Origin: Pseudomonas sp. WS 5079
GTDB taxonomy: Bacteria > Pseudomonadota > Gammaproteobacteria > Pseudomonadales > Pseudomonadaceae
Length of the DNA: 64,000 nt
Assembly: GCF_012985465.1 (NCBI RefSeq)
Contig: NZ_JAAQWN010000003.1
Location: forward strand, 1-64,000
Direction: 5' to 3'
Part shown: positions 26,644-34,471 of the stretch, one piece after another
Layout of the letters: every line of letters begins with the position of its first letter
Numbering within the stretch: position 1 is the first letter of the stretch
Position numbers and translations under genes: made by a program
Notes under the pieces: model-generated
The model's input: the letters and a program-made list of their open reading frames with translations, nothing else
What the model was told of the DNA's origin: nothing
The model's database searches: none

Positions 26644-27102
26644 GTGCCCCAAACCCTCGAAACCCTACATATGAGCCTCAGCAGCAGCATGGTCGCAGGC
26701 GCCCGTCACTGGCGCAAAATCTGCCAGACCACGCTGGTGAGCTACGGTATTTCCGAAGCCTGTGCGGTGCCTTTACTGATGATCGGCCGTCTTGGCGACG
26801 GCGTGCATCAAGTCAAGGTGGCCCAGGCCTCGGGGATGGAAAGCCCATCCCTGGTGCGCCTGCTGGACCAACTGTGCAGCGCAGGTTATGTGTGCCGCGC
26901 CGAAGACCTGCACGACCGCCGCGCCAAGGCCTTGAGCCTGACCGAACGGGGCCGGGAGTTGGTGCAGGCCGTTGAAGCACAATTGGTGCGCCTGCGCCGT
27001 GAAGTGCTGGCAGATATTGCCCCTGCCGACCTGGAGGCAGCGTTGCGGGTACTGCGCGCTTTCGAAGACGCCAGCCAGCCGCCCGTGGTCGTGGCTTCTT
27101 GA
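26644..27102 (+). CDS. MarR-family transcriptional regulator
   Basis: This 152-residue winged-helix regulator has the MarR core: VKVAQASGMESPSLVRLLDQL as recognition helix and EDLHDRRAKALSLTERG as wing with its Asp-x-Arg motif. The start is either GTG at 26644 or ATG at 26671 (residue 10); neither has a strong ribosome site. A dyad operator lies just upstream. It is the first gene of an efflux operon and touches the next gene's start, so it likely represses the pump until an aromatic or phenolic ligand binds. Confidence 0.88.
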   Translation: MPQTLETLHMSLSSSMVAGARHWRKICQTTLVSYGISEACAVPLLMIGRLGDGVHQVKVAQASGMESPSLVRLLDQLCSAGYVCRAEDLHDRRAKALSLTERGRELVQAVEAQLVRLRREVLADIAPADLEAALRVLRAFEDASQPPVVVAS

Positions 27103-29177
27103 ACGGATTTTTTACCGGCATGCCGCCGGCCCGGGATTGGTTCTACGGCGTGCGCACTTTCGCCGCCTCGATGATTGCCCTGTACATCGCCATGCTCATG
27201 CAAATGCCGCGTCCGTATTGGGCGATGGCCACGGTGTATATCGTTTCCAGCCCGTTTGTCGGGCCCACCAGCTCCAAGGCCTTGTACCGTGCGATCGGCA
27301 CCTTTCTGGGGGCGATGGCGGCGGTGTTTTTCGTGCCGATGTTTGTGCAGACGCCGTTCCTGCTGGTGGTGGTGATTGCACTGTGGACTGGCATTCTGCT
27401 GTTTCTGTCCCTGCATTTGCGCACCGCCAACAGCTACGCGTTGATGCTGGCGGGTTACACCTTGCCGTTGATCGCCCTGCCGGTGGTGGATAACCCCCTG
27501 GCGGTGTGGGATGTGGCCGAGGCGCGCACCGAAGAGATCTTCCTTGGCATCGCCGTGGCGGCGGTGGTCGGCGCGATGTTCTGGCCACGGCGCCTGGCGC
27601 CGGTGTTCGATGATTCGGTGCGCAAATGGTTTGCCGACGCGACGGTCTACAGCCAGCGCTTCCTCACGCGTAATGTGCAGCCCGAAGAAGTCAGCAGCCT
27701 GCGCGGCGGCATGGTCGCGACCTTCAACACCCTGGAATTGATGATCGGCCAACTGCCCCACGAAGGCGCGCGGCCACAAACGGTGCGCAACACCAAGGAA
27801 CTGCGCGGGCGCATGATCCATCTGTTGCCGGTGGTGGATGCCCTGGATGACGCGCTGTATGCCCTGGAGCGCCGCACCCCGGAGTTGGTCAGCAAGTTTG
27901 CGCCGCTGCTGGCGGCCACCACCGAGTGGCTGCAAAGCACTACCAGTGAGGCGTCGGTGGAACGCTGGCGAGCCCTGCGTGACCAGCTCGAAGCCCTGCA
28001 ACCCGACGCCGAGGCCCTGGACGATCGCCATCAGTTGCTGTTTTCCAACGCGCTGTATCGCCTTGGCGAGTGGATCGACCTGTGGCAAGACTGCCGCAGC
28101 CTGCAAGCTGCCATCCACAGCGAAAGCCAGGCCCCGTGGCGCGCGGTCTACCGCCATTGGCGCCTGGGCCGGCTGACGCCGTTTCTTGACCGTGGCCTGA
28201 TGTTCTACTCGGCGTTTTCCACGGTCAGCGCGATCATCGTCGCCTCGGTGCTGTGGATTCTGCTGGGCTGGACCGACGGCGGCAGCGCGGTGATCCTTGC
28301 GGCGGTAGCGTGCAGTTTCTTCGCCTCGATGGACGACCCGGCGCCGCAGATCTACCGGTTCTTTTTCTGGACCGCGATGTCGGTGCTGTTCGCCAGCCTC
28401 TACCTGTTTCTGATCCTGCCCAACCTGCATGATTTCCCGATGTTGGTGCTGGCGTTCGCGGTGCCCTTTATCTGGGTCGGCACCCTGACGGTGCAACCGC
28501 GCTTCTACCTGGGCATGCTGCTGACCATCGTCAACACCTCGTCCTTTATCAGCATCCAGGGCGCCTATGACGCGGATTTTCTGAGCTTCGCCAACTCCAA
28601 CCTCGCCGGCCCCGTGGGCTTGCTGTTTGCCTTTGTCTGGACTCTGATTGCGCGGCCCTTTGGCGCCGAACTGGCGGCCAAGCGCCTGACCCGTTTCAGC
28701 TGGCGCGATATCGTCGGCCTCACGCAGCCGGCGACCCTCGCCGAGCACCGGCGCCTGGGCGTGCAAATGCTCGACCGCCTGATGCAGCACCTGCCGCGCC
28801 TGGCCATGACCGGCCAGGACACCGGCGTCGCCCTGCGCGAGCTGCGCGTGGCGCTGAACCTGCTCGACCTGCTGGCCTACGCACCCCGCGTCCTGGGCGT
28901 GCCACGGGTGTTGCTCGACCAGGTGGTGGCCGAGGTCGGCGAGTACTTCAAGGCGTGCCTGAAGGCCGGTGAACGCCTGCCGGCTCCCAGCGGTCTGCTG
29001 ATGACCCTGGACCGTACCCGCCGCGCCCTCAATGGCCAGGGCCTGCAAGGCGAGGGCGAAACCCGCCTGCACCTGCTGCATGCCCTCAGCGGCCTGCGCC
29101 TGGCGTTGTTGCCCGGCGTGGAGTTTGTCAGCACAGGCGAGATGGACGCGCCGTTACCCGATGGAGCGCCTCTATGA
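27099..29177 (+). CDS. FUSC-family inner membrane exporter (AaeB-like)
   Basis: This 692-residue membrane protein has two blocks of membrane helices (about residues 20-180 and 365-530), each followed by a large cytoplasmic region, the layout of fusaric-acid-resistance/AaeB proteins that export aromatic acids. RDWFYGVRTFAASMIALYIA at the N-terminus is typical. The start is TTG at 27099, overlapping the marR stop, or ATG at 27120; I kept the longer form with moderate certainty. It overlaps the DUF1656 gene by four bases. Confidence 0.88.
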   Translation: MNGFFTGMPPARDWFYGVRTFAASMIALYIAMLMQMPRPYWAMATVYIVSSPFVGPTSSKALYRAIGTFLGAMAAVFFVPMFVQTPFLLVVVIALWTGILLFLSLHLRTANSYALMLAGYTLPLIALPVVDNPLAVWDVAEARTEEIFLGIAVAAVVGAMFWPRRLAPVFDDSVRKWFADATVYSQRFLTRNVQPEEVSSLRGGMVATFNTLELMIGQLPHEGARPQTVRNTKELRGRMIHLLPVVDALDDALYALERRTPELVSKFAPLLAATTEWLQSTTSEASVERWRALRDQLEALQPDAEALDDRHQLLFSNALYRLGEWIDLWQDCRSLQAAIHSESQAPWRAVYRHWRLGRLTPFLDRGLMFYSAFSTVSAIIVASVLWILLGWTDGGSAVILAAVACSFFASMDDPAPQIYRFFFWTAMSVLFASLYLFLILPNLHDFPMLVLAFAVPFIWVGTLTVQPRFYLGMLLTIVNTSSFISIQGAYDADFLSFANSNLAGPVGLLFAFVWTLIARPFGAELAAKRLTRFSWRDIVGLTQPATLAEHRRLGVQMLDRLMQHLPRLAMTGQDTGVALRELRVALNLLDLLAYAPRVLGVPRVLLDQVVAEVGEYFKACLKAGERLPAPSGLLMTLDRTRRALNGQGLQGEGETRLHLLHALSGLRLALLPGVEFVSTGEMDAPLPDGAPL

Positions 29178-29383
29178 TCGGTGACCTGGATATCAGCGGG
29201 GTATTCCTGCCCACGCTGCTGGTGCTGATGGGCATTACGTATGGCTTTTACCTGGTGGTGCACGGGCTGTTGAACCGCGTCCACTTCTATCGCCTGGTCT
29301 GGCACCGGGCATTATTCAATGTGGCTCTCTACGCGCTGTTGCTGGGCGCTGTGGACTCACTCAGTCGATACCTGATGACATGA
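29174..29383 (+). CDS. DUF1656 small membrane protein (AaeX-like)
   Basis: This 69-residue protein has two hydrophobic helices and the DUF1656 opening (DLDISGVFLPTLLV). It sits between FUSC and HlyD genes in many exporters of this type, as AaeX does in E. coli, but its exact job is unknown. It overlaps both neighbours by four bases, so the stoichiometry is likely set by translational coupling. Confidence 0.88.
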   Translation: MIGDLDISGVFLPTLLVLMGITYGFYLVVHGLLNRVHFYRLVWHRALFNVALYALLLGAVDSLSRYLMT

Positions 29384-30270
29384 AAAAACCTTTTTTGACG
29401 ATTGGCCGTCTGGTCCTGACATTACTGGTAGTGACCTTCGCCTGCGTCGTGGTCTGGCGCATGGTGATGTACTACATGTTCGCGCCCTGGACCCGCGACG
29501 GGCATATCCGCGCCGACATCGTGCAGATCGCCCCGGACGTGTCCGGGCTGATCCAGCAAGTGGACGTGCGCGACAACCAGTTGGTAACCCGTGGCCAGGT
29601 GCTGTTTTCGGTGGACCAGGACCGCTTCAAGCTCGCCCTGCGCCAGGCCCAGGCGGCCGTGGCCGACCGCCAGGAAACCCTGGCTCAGGCCCAGCGCGAA
29701 GCCAAGCGCAACCGTGGCCTGGGCAACCTGGTGGCCAGCGAGCAACTGGAAGAAAGCCAGTCCCGCGTGGCCCGCGCCCAGTCGGCCCTGGCCGAAGCGC
29801 AGGTAACGGTGGACAGCGCCCAGCTCAACCTCGACCGCTCGGTGATCCGCAGCCCGGTGGACGGCTACGTCAACGACCGTGCGCCTCGGGCCCAGGAGTT
29901 CGTGACCGCCGGGCGCCCGGTGTTGTCGGTGGTGGACAGCAACTCCTTCCACATCGACGGCTACTTTGAAGAGACCAAACTGGACGGCATCCATGTCGGC
30001 CAACGCGTGGATATCCGCGTAATTGGCGACAACGCGCGCTTGCGCGGGCATGTGCAAAGCATCGTCGCCGGTATTGAAGACCGCGACCGCACCAGCGGCT
30101 CCAACCTGCTGCCCAACGTCAACCCGGCGTTCAGTTGGGTGCGCCTGGCCCAGCGGATTCCGGTGCGTATTGCCTTTGATGATGTGCCGGCGGATTTCCG
30201 CATGATCGCCGGGCGCACGGCCACCGTCTCGATCATCGATGACCAGCCCAAGGCCGGAGACCAGCCATGA
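29380..30270 (+). CDS. AaeA-like membrane fusion protein (HlyD family)
   Basis: This 296-residue periplasmic adaptor for the FUSC exporter has one N-terminal helix (about residues 8-30), a lipoyl half with APDVSGLIQQVDVRDNQ, a short coiled-coil hairpin, and a second lipoyl half with SVIRSPVDGYVNDRAP. The short hairpin matches the AaeA class rather than EmrA. It overlaps both neighbouring genes by four bases. Confidence 0.91.
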   Translation: MKKPFLTIGRLVLTLLVVTFACVVVWRMVMYYMFAPWTRDGHIRADIVQIAPDVSGLIQQVDVRDNQLVTRGQVLFSVDQDRFKLALRQAQAAVADRQETLAQAQREAKRNRGLGNLVASEQLEESQSRVARAQSALAEAQVTVDSAQLNLDRSVIRSPVDGYVNDRAPRAQEFVTAGRPVLSVVDSNSFHIDGYFEETKLDGIHVGQRVDIRVIGDNARLRGHVQSIVAGIEDRDRTSGSNLLPNVNPAFSWVRLAQRIPVRIAFDDVPADFRMIAGRTATVSIIDDQPKAGDQP

Positions 30271-31718
30271 AGCAACTGCTGGCGACCGCAGGGCTGGGGC
30301 TGGGGCTGCTGCTGCTGTCGGCCTGCCAGGTGGTAGGCCCGGATTACCAGTTGCCGGACCAAGCGGCGATCAACCGTGGCGACCTGCAAGGCCAATTGGC
30401 CGGGCAGGGCAGTCATGTGGTCTCGGCCCCGGTGCCCGCCGACTGGTGGAAGCTGTACCAGGACCCGCGCCTGGATGAACTGGTGCGCCAGGCCATGGCC
30501 TCCAACACCGACCTGCGCGTGGCGGCAGCCAACCTGCAACGGGCGCGTTTCCAGGTGCAGGAAGCGCAATCGGCGGGCGGCTGGAGCGGTGGGGTCAAGC
30601 TTGGCGCCCAGCGTTTGCAGGAGTCCGGCGAGGCCTTTTTGCAGGCCAATAAAGTGCCGGTGGCGAATGTCGGTGATATCGGCATCACCACCTCCTATCA
30701 GTTCGACCTGTTCGGCACCCTGCAGCGCGGCATCGAAGGCGCCCAGGCCAATGCCGACGCGACCCAGGCTGCCGTCGATACCGCGCGCATCACCCTGGTG
30801 GCGGACGTGGTGCGCTCCTACACCCAGGTGTGCGCGGCCAACGAAGAGCTGCACATCGCCCAACAGTCCCTCGACCTGCAAGCCCAGAGCACGCGCCTGA
30901 CCCAGCGCCTGCGCGATGCCGGGCGGGGCGATGAAACCCAGGTCACCCGCTCGCAAACCCAATTCAAGTCTCTGCGCGCCGAACTGCCGCGCTTTGAGGC
31001 GGCGCGCCAGGCGGGGTTGTTCCGCCTGTCGATGCTCCTGGCCAAGCCCCTGGACCAATTGCCGACCGGCACCCGCGATTGCGCCCAGTTGCCGCAGATT
31101 GCCCAACTGCTACCGGTGGGCGACGGCGCAACCCTGCTCAAGCGCCGCCCTGACGTGCGCCAGGCCGAACGCCGGTTGGCGGCGGCGACGGCGGGCATTG
31201 GCGTGGCCACCGGCGAGCTGTACCCGGATATCAGCATCGGCGCCTCTATTGGCACCGTGGGCATTATCGACAACCTCGGCAAACCGGCCACCAACCGCTG
31301 GGGTTTCGGCCCCTTGTTGAGCTGGACGGTGCCATCCAACGGCTCGCGTGCGCGCATCCACGAAGCCGAAGCCGCGACCCAGGGCGCCCTGGCGCACTTT
31401 GACGGGGTGGTACTCAATGCCATCCGCGAGACCCAGACCGGGCTTGCGCAATACACCGCCCAATTGCAGCGCCGCGATGCCCTGGCCGAGGCCGAGCAGT
31501 CGGCGCAACAGGCCGCAGACCAGACGCACCGCTTCTTCCAGGCCGGCCGCGAGTCGTTTCTCGCCGACCTGCAGGCCACGCGCACCTACACCGATATGCG
31601 CGCGCAACTGGCCCAGGCCAATAGCCAGGTGGCAATGAGCCAGATCGACCTGTTCCTGGCCCTGGGCGGCGGCTGGGAAAGCGGACGAACGCAAGGTACG
31701 GAACCCGGCAAACCCTGA
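30267..31718 (+). CDS. NodT-family outer membrane efflux lipoprotein
   Basis: This 483-residue OprM/NodT channel has lipobox LSAC with Cys20 and then QVVGPDYQLP. It carries the KRRPDVRQAERRLAAAT motif at about residue 295 and two efflux repeats. As last gene of the marR-FUSC-DUF1656-HlyD operon it completes a full three-component exporter. It is related to, but clearly different from, the NodT gene at 17416. Confidence 0.92.
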   Translation: MKQLLATAGLGLGLLLLSACQVVGPDYQLPDQAAINRGDLQGQLAGQGSHVVSAPVPADWWKLYQDPRLDELVRQAMASNTDLRVAAANLQRARFQVQEAQSAGGWSGGVKLGAQRLQESGEAFLQANKVPVANVGDIGITTSYQFDLFGTLQRGIEGAQANADATQAAVDTARITLVADVVRSYTQVCAANEELHIAQQSLDLQAQSTRLTQRLRDAGRGDETQVTRSQTQFKSLRAELPRFEAARQAGLFRLSMLLAKPLDQLPTGTRDCAQLPQIAQLLPVGDGATLLKRRPDVRQAERRLAAATAGIGVATGELYPDISIGASIGTVGIIDNLGKPATNRWGFGPLLSWTVPSNGSRARIHEAEAATQGALAHFDGVVLNAIRETQTGLAQYTAQLQRRDALAEAEQSAQQAADQTHRFFQAGRESFLADLQATRTYTDMRAQLAQANSQVAMSQIDLFLALGGGWESGRTQGTEPGKP

Positions 31719-31799
31719 GGCGGTTGCTATGCTTTGATCAGACGGGCTTGCGTGATGGCCCGCTGATCACTGCCTGCGTTGCTCATGGGGATTCCAATA

Positions 31800-32432
31800 A
31801 TGAAAAACCCTTATGCTCCCGCTTTCTGGTGCGTGCTCTTCGCACTGGTGTTGTTATCGGCGACTTACTTCTACGGTGTCATGCTGGCCCATCAACTGGA
31901 TAAGGCCATGGTGTTCCTCGACAGCGCCTGCGCGTTGATCGCCGCATTGTCCGTGGGCGTGGTGGCCTGGGCGTCGTACCAGGGCCAGCGGACCCAGAGG
32001 AAAATCCTCGAGCAAGGCAAGACGCGGGTGGCGATCTGGGACACCAAGGTTGCCCTGCGCCGGGTCGAAACCGTGTTCGACCGTTATTTCTGGGGCAGCT
32101 ACTGGCAGCCGGGGCGTACGTTCCAGGAAGTCATGGGCGAACTGACCGGCACCCCCCTGGAAAAAAGCCTCGAAGCCTTGAAGAAACAATGCGTGGTGCT
32201 CGACCGGCAAGTGGCTGAAGGACGGCATTGGCTGAACAACGCCCGGGAGCTGTCAGACGTTGCCACCGCCATGGCCCGCGAGCGTTACCAGCTGGACTTC
32301 TACGACCCCAAGGCCGACACACCGGGCAATGCGGTGATTCATCGCGAGTTTGAAGTGCTGGTGTACACCTGGACCGCACGGCTGAAGAGCTTCGATCACC
32401 AGCTCGACGAGATCGAGATGGAATACTCCTGA
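31800..32432 (+). CDS. Hypothetical membrane protein, two N-terminal helices
   Basis: This 210-residue protein has two hydrophobic helices (about residues 7-30 and 40-58) and a soluble tail rich in charged residues, with SYQGQRTQRKILEQGKTR just after the membrane part. The tail is probably cytoplasmic and helical. I recognise no family. The start is ATG at 31800; the region GGGG about nine bases upstream may serve for ribosome binding. It is not part of the preceding operon, which ends 81 bp earlier. Confidence 0.7.
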   Translation: MKNPYAPAFWCVLFALVLLSATYFYGVMLAHQLDKAMVFLDSACALIAALSVGVVAWASYQGQRTQRKILEQGKTRVAIWDTKVALRRVETVFDRYFWGSYWQPGRTFQEVMGELTGTPLEKSLEALKKQCVVLDRQVAEGRHWLNNARELSDVATAMARERYQLDFYDPKADTPGNAVIHREFEVLVYTWTARLKSFDHQLDEIEMEYS

Positions 32433-32443
32433 CCCCCACCGCC

Positions 32444-32526
32444 CCCTGTAGGCGCCGGCTTGCCGGCGAGACGACCTTGAGCCCTGCGCCGCCCATTCGG
32501 CCGCCATCGCCGGCAAGCCGGGGGCG
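32444..32526. repeat. Degenerate REP palindrome
   Basis: CCCTGTAGGCGCCGGCTTGC and the facing GCCATCGCCGGCAAGCCG form the outer stem, but the right arm breaks off before the usual GCTCCTACAG. It starts 11 bp after the preceding gene. It is a partial or decayed copy of the family. Confidence 0.65.
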
Positions 32527-32663
32527 TGTGTATGGCGGGCCTTGCGACAAGCCCCCTTGCCAGTGCTAACCTTGCCCCGATTTTCGGCGGGCTTGAGCCG
32601 ACGCCCCACTTCGGGGTTCAGGGAAGACAGCCCACTTCGCACAGGATTGGATCAGGACACTTC

Positions 32664-34160
32664 ATGAATAAATCAGCCGTTGTACTCTTGGGTTTTGTTG
32701 CCGCCGTCGGCGTGGTCAGTGCTGGCGGTGCCTGGTACACCGGCAGCCAGTTGGAAGGGGTGCTGAAAACCACGATCGAAGACGCCAACAAGGAGATGGA
32801 ACGCTCCCTGGCCGGTGTCGATGGCCGCATGACCCTGGAGATGGTCTCCCTGGACCGCGGCTGGTTCAGCAGCACCGGCCACTTCCGTCTCAAGGCTGAA
32901 GGTGCGGCATTCGGTGAACAGTTCAAAGACAGCGAACTGCTGTTTGTCGACCGTATCGAACACGGCCCGCTGCCCTTCTCGCGCCTGGTAACCCTGAAGT
33001 GGTGGCCGGTGCTGGCTACCAGCCATTTGGCGCTTGAGAAGAACCCGACCACCGAAAAATGGTTCGCCGCCACCAAGGACGTTTCGCCGGTCAAGGGCGT
33101 GGCCAACATCGGCTTCAACCGTTCGGTCAACGGCAACCTGGAGCTGCTGCCCCTGGAGTACAAGGACGGCACCACCAGTGTCACCTTCTCCGGCCTGAAC
33201 ATGGACTACTTCAACACCGAAAAGGCGACAGAGATCAAGGTCGACGGTTACATGGACGCCCTCAAGGTCTCCCTGGTCGACCCCAAGGGGGCACCGTTCC
33301 AGGCAGAGCTCAATGGCTTGACCCTCGCCAGTAACTTGACCAAGAGCAACTTCGGCTTTTATGTCGGCCAGAATACCGTCGTGTTGAGCAACAGCACGTT
33401 CACCTTTGGCCCGGAACAAGCCGTGCTGACCGTCAAAGGGTTCGAGCAGAAAGACAGCAGCGATACCAAGGACAACAACCTCAGCGGTCGCGTCGACTAC
33501 AAAATCACCGAGATCGGATACCAGGGCAAACCCGTGGGTTCGGCGGCCATGGCCGTGAGCGTTAAGAACATCGACGTGCCATCGACCATGGTGCTGACCA
33601 AGCTCTATCAGGACAAGATGCAACCGGTGCAGGCTGCCCAGGCTGCCGGCCAACCGATCCCAGAACTGCAACTGAGCGAAGCCGAGCAAGTGCTGGCCCA
33701 GGCCAACGTTGACCTGCTGCTGGCCGCCAAGCCGCAAGTGGCCCTGGAAAACCTGTCCCTGAAGACCGCCAATGGCGAAAGCCGCTTCAACCTGGTGGTG
33801 GACCTGACCAAGCCGTCCACCATGGAGCTGCCGCCGGTTGAACTGGCCAAGCAGATGATCACCCTGCTGGATGCCAACCTGACCCTGTCCAAGCCGATGA
33901 TCTCTGATGTGGCTGCCCTGCAAGCGCAGATCGGTGGCGTGACCGACCCGAAAGCCATCGAGCAGCAATCGCAGATGGCCAGCGAGATGGTCAGCGGCAT
34001 GGCTGTTGGCACGCAGTTGGCGACCCTGGAAGGCAACGACATCCTGGCCAAGCTGCACTACGCCAACAATGAAGTGACCTTCAATGGCCAGAAAATGACC
34101 GTCGAGCAGTTTATCGGCGGCGTACTGGGCAAACTGGGTGCGGTCAGCGGCGCGCAGTAA
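32664..34160 (+). CDS. DUF945 (YdgA-family) protein
   Basis: This 498-residue protein has a single N-terminal hydrophobic segment (VVLLGFVAAVGVVSAGGAWY) acting as anchor or uncut signal, then the YdgA/DUF945 start GSQLEGVLKTTIEDANKEM and a long beta-rich periplasmic part. Typical family strings such as SLDRGWFSSTGHFRL near residue 60 are present. Its function is not established. ATG at 32664 has AGGAC nine bases upstream. A REP palindrome follows. Confidence 0.85.
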   Translation: MNKSAVVLLGFVAAVGVVSAGGAWYTGSQLEGVLKTTIEDANKEMERSLAGVDGRMTLEMVSLDRGWFSSTGHFRLKAEGAAFGEQFKDSELLFVDRIEHGPLPFSRLVTLKWWPVLATSHLALEKNPTTEKWFAATKDVSPVKGVANIGFNRSVNGNLELLPLEYKDGTTSVTFSGLNMDYFNTEKATEIKVDGYMDALKVSLVDPKGAPFQAELNGLTLASNLTKSNFGFYVGQNTVVLSNSTFTFGPEQAVLTVKGFEQKDSSDTKDNNLSGRVDYKITEIGYQGKPVGSAAMAVSVKNIDVPSTMVLTKLYQDKMQPVQAAQAAGQPIPELQLSEAEQVLAQANVDLLLAAKPQVALENLSLKTANGESRFNLVVDLTKPSTMELPPVELAKQMITLLDANLTLSKPMISDVAALQAQIGGVTDPKAIEQQSQMASEMVSGMAVGTQLATLEGNDILAKLHYANNEVTFNGQKMTVEQFIGGVLGKLGAVSGAQ

Positions 34161-34189
34161 GGCCGCCCGACCCCTGTAGAAATACGGTC

Positions 34190-34280
34190 TGTGTAGGAGC
34201 TGGCTTGCCGGCGATGGCATCACCTCGGTGTATCAGTGACACTGAGGTGATGCCATCGCCGGCAAGCCAGCTCCCACACA
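34190..34280. repeat. REP/REPIN palindrome
   Basis: The arms TGTGTAGGAGCTGGCTTGCC and GGCAAGCCAGCTCCCACACA are joined through an inner perfect stem (GATGGCATCACCTC against GAGGTGATGCCATC), so almost the whole 90 bp can fold into one long hairpin. It lies about 30 bp after the DUF945 gene. Confidence 0.88.
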
Positions 34281-34471
34281 AGCCCCACATTTGATCTCCA
34301 CCGGTTTGTAGGACGATTCTGAACAATTGTCCTGATTTGCCCTATTCCATATCCTTCTCAGGGATATTGCGCCCCAGGAAAGCTTGGCCGGGTCATCAGA
34401 CACCGGCGGCCTGATGCGTGTTGTACAGGCGAACCTATCGCTACAGCTTTCCAAGTAAGGAAGCTGACGAC
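34281..34471 (+). promoter_or_regulatory. Leader region of pgaABCD
   Basis: About 190 bp between the REP element and pgaA must contain the pga promoter and leader. The ribosome site AAGGAAG at 34457-34463 is clear. In E. coli the pga leader is long and bound by CsrA; I see one GGA near the ribosome site and a GGGATATT at about 34360, which is not enough to claim RsmA/CsrA control. No confident promoter could be read. Confidence 0.4.

Noticed and set aside
26886..29081. Minus-strand frame of 731 codons opposite the FUSC gene
   Set aside because: It is very rich in Gln, His and Arg, has no domain, and crosses the marR/FUSC junction of an intact operon.
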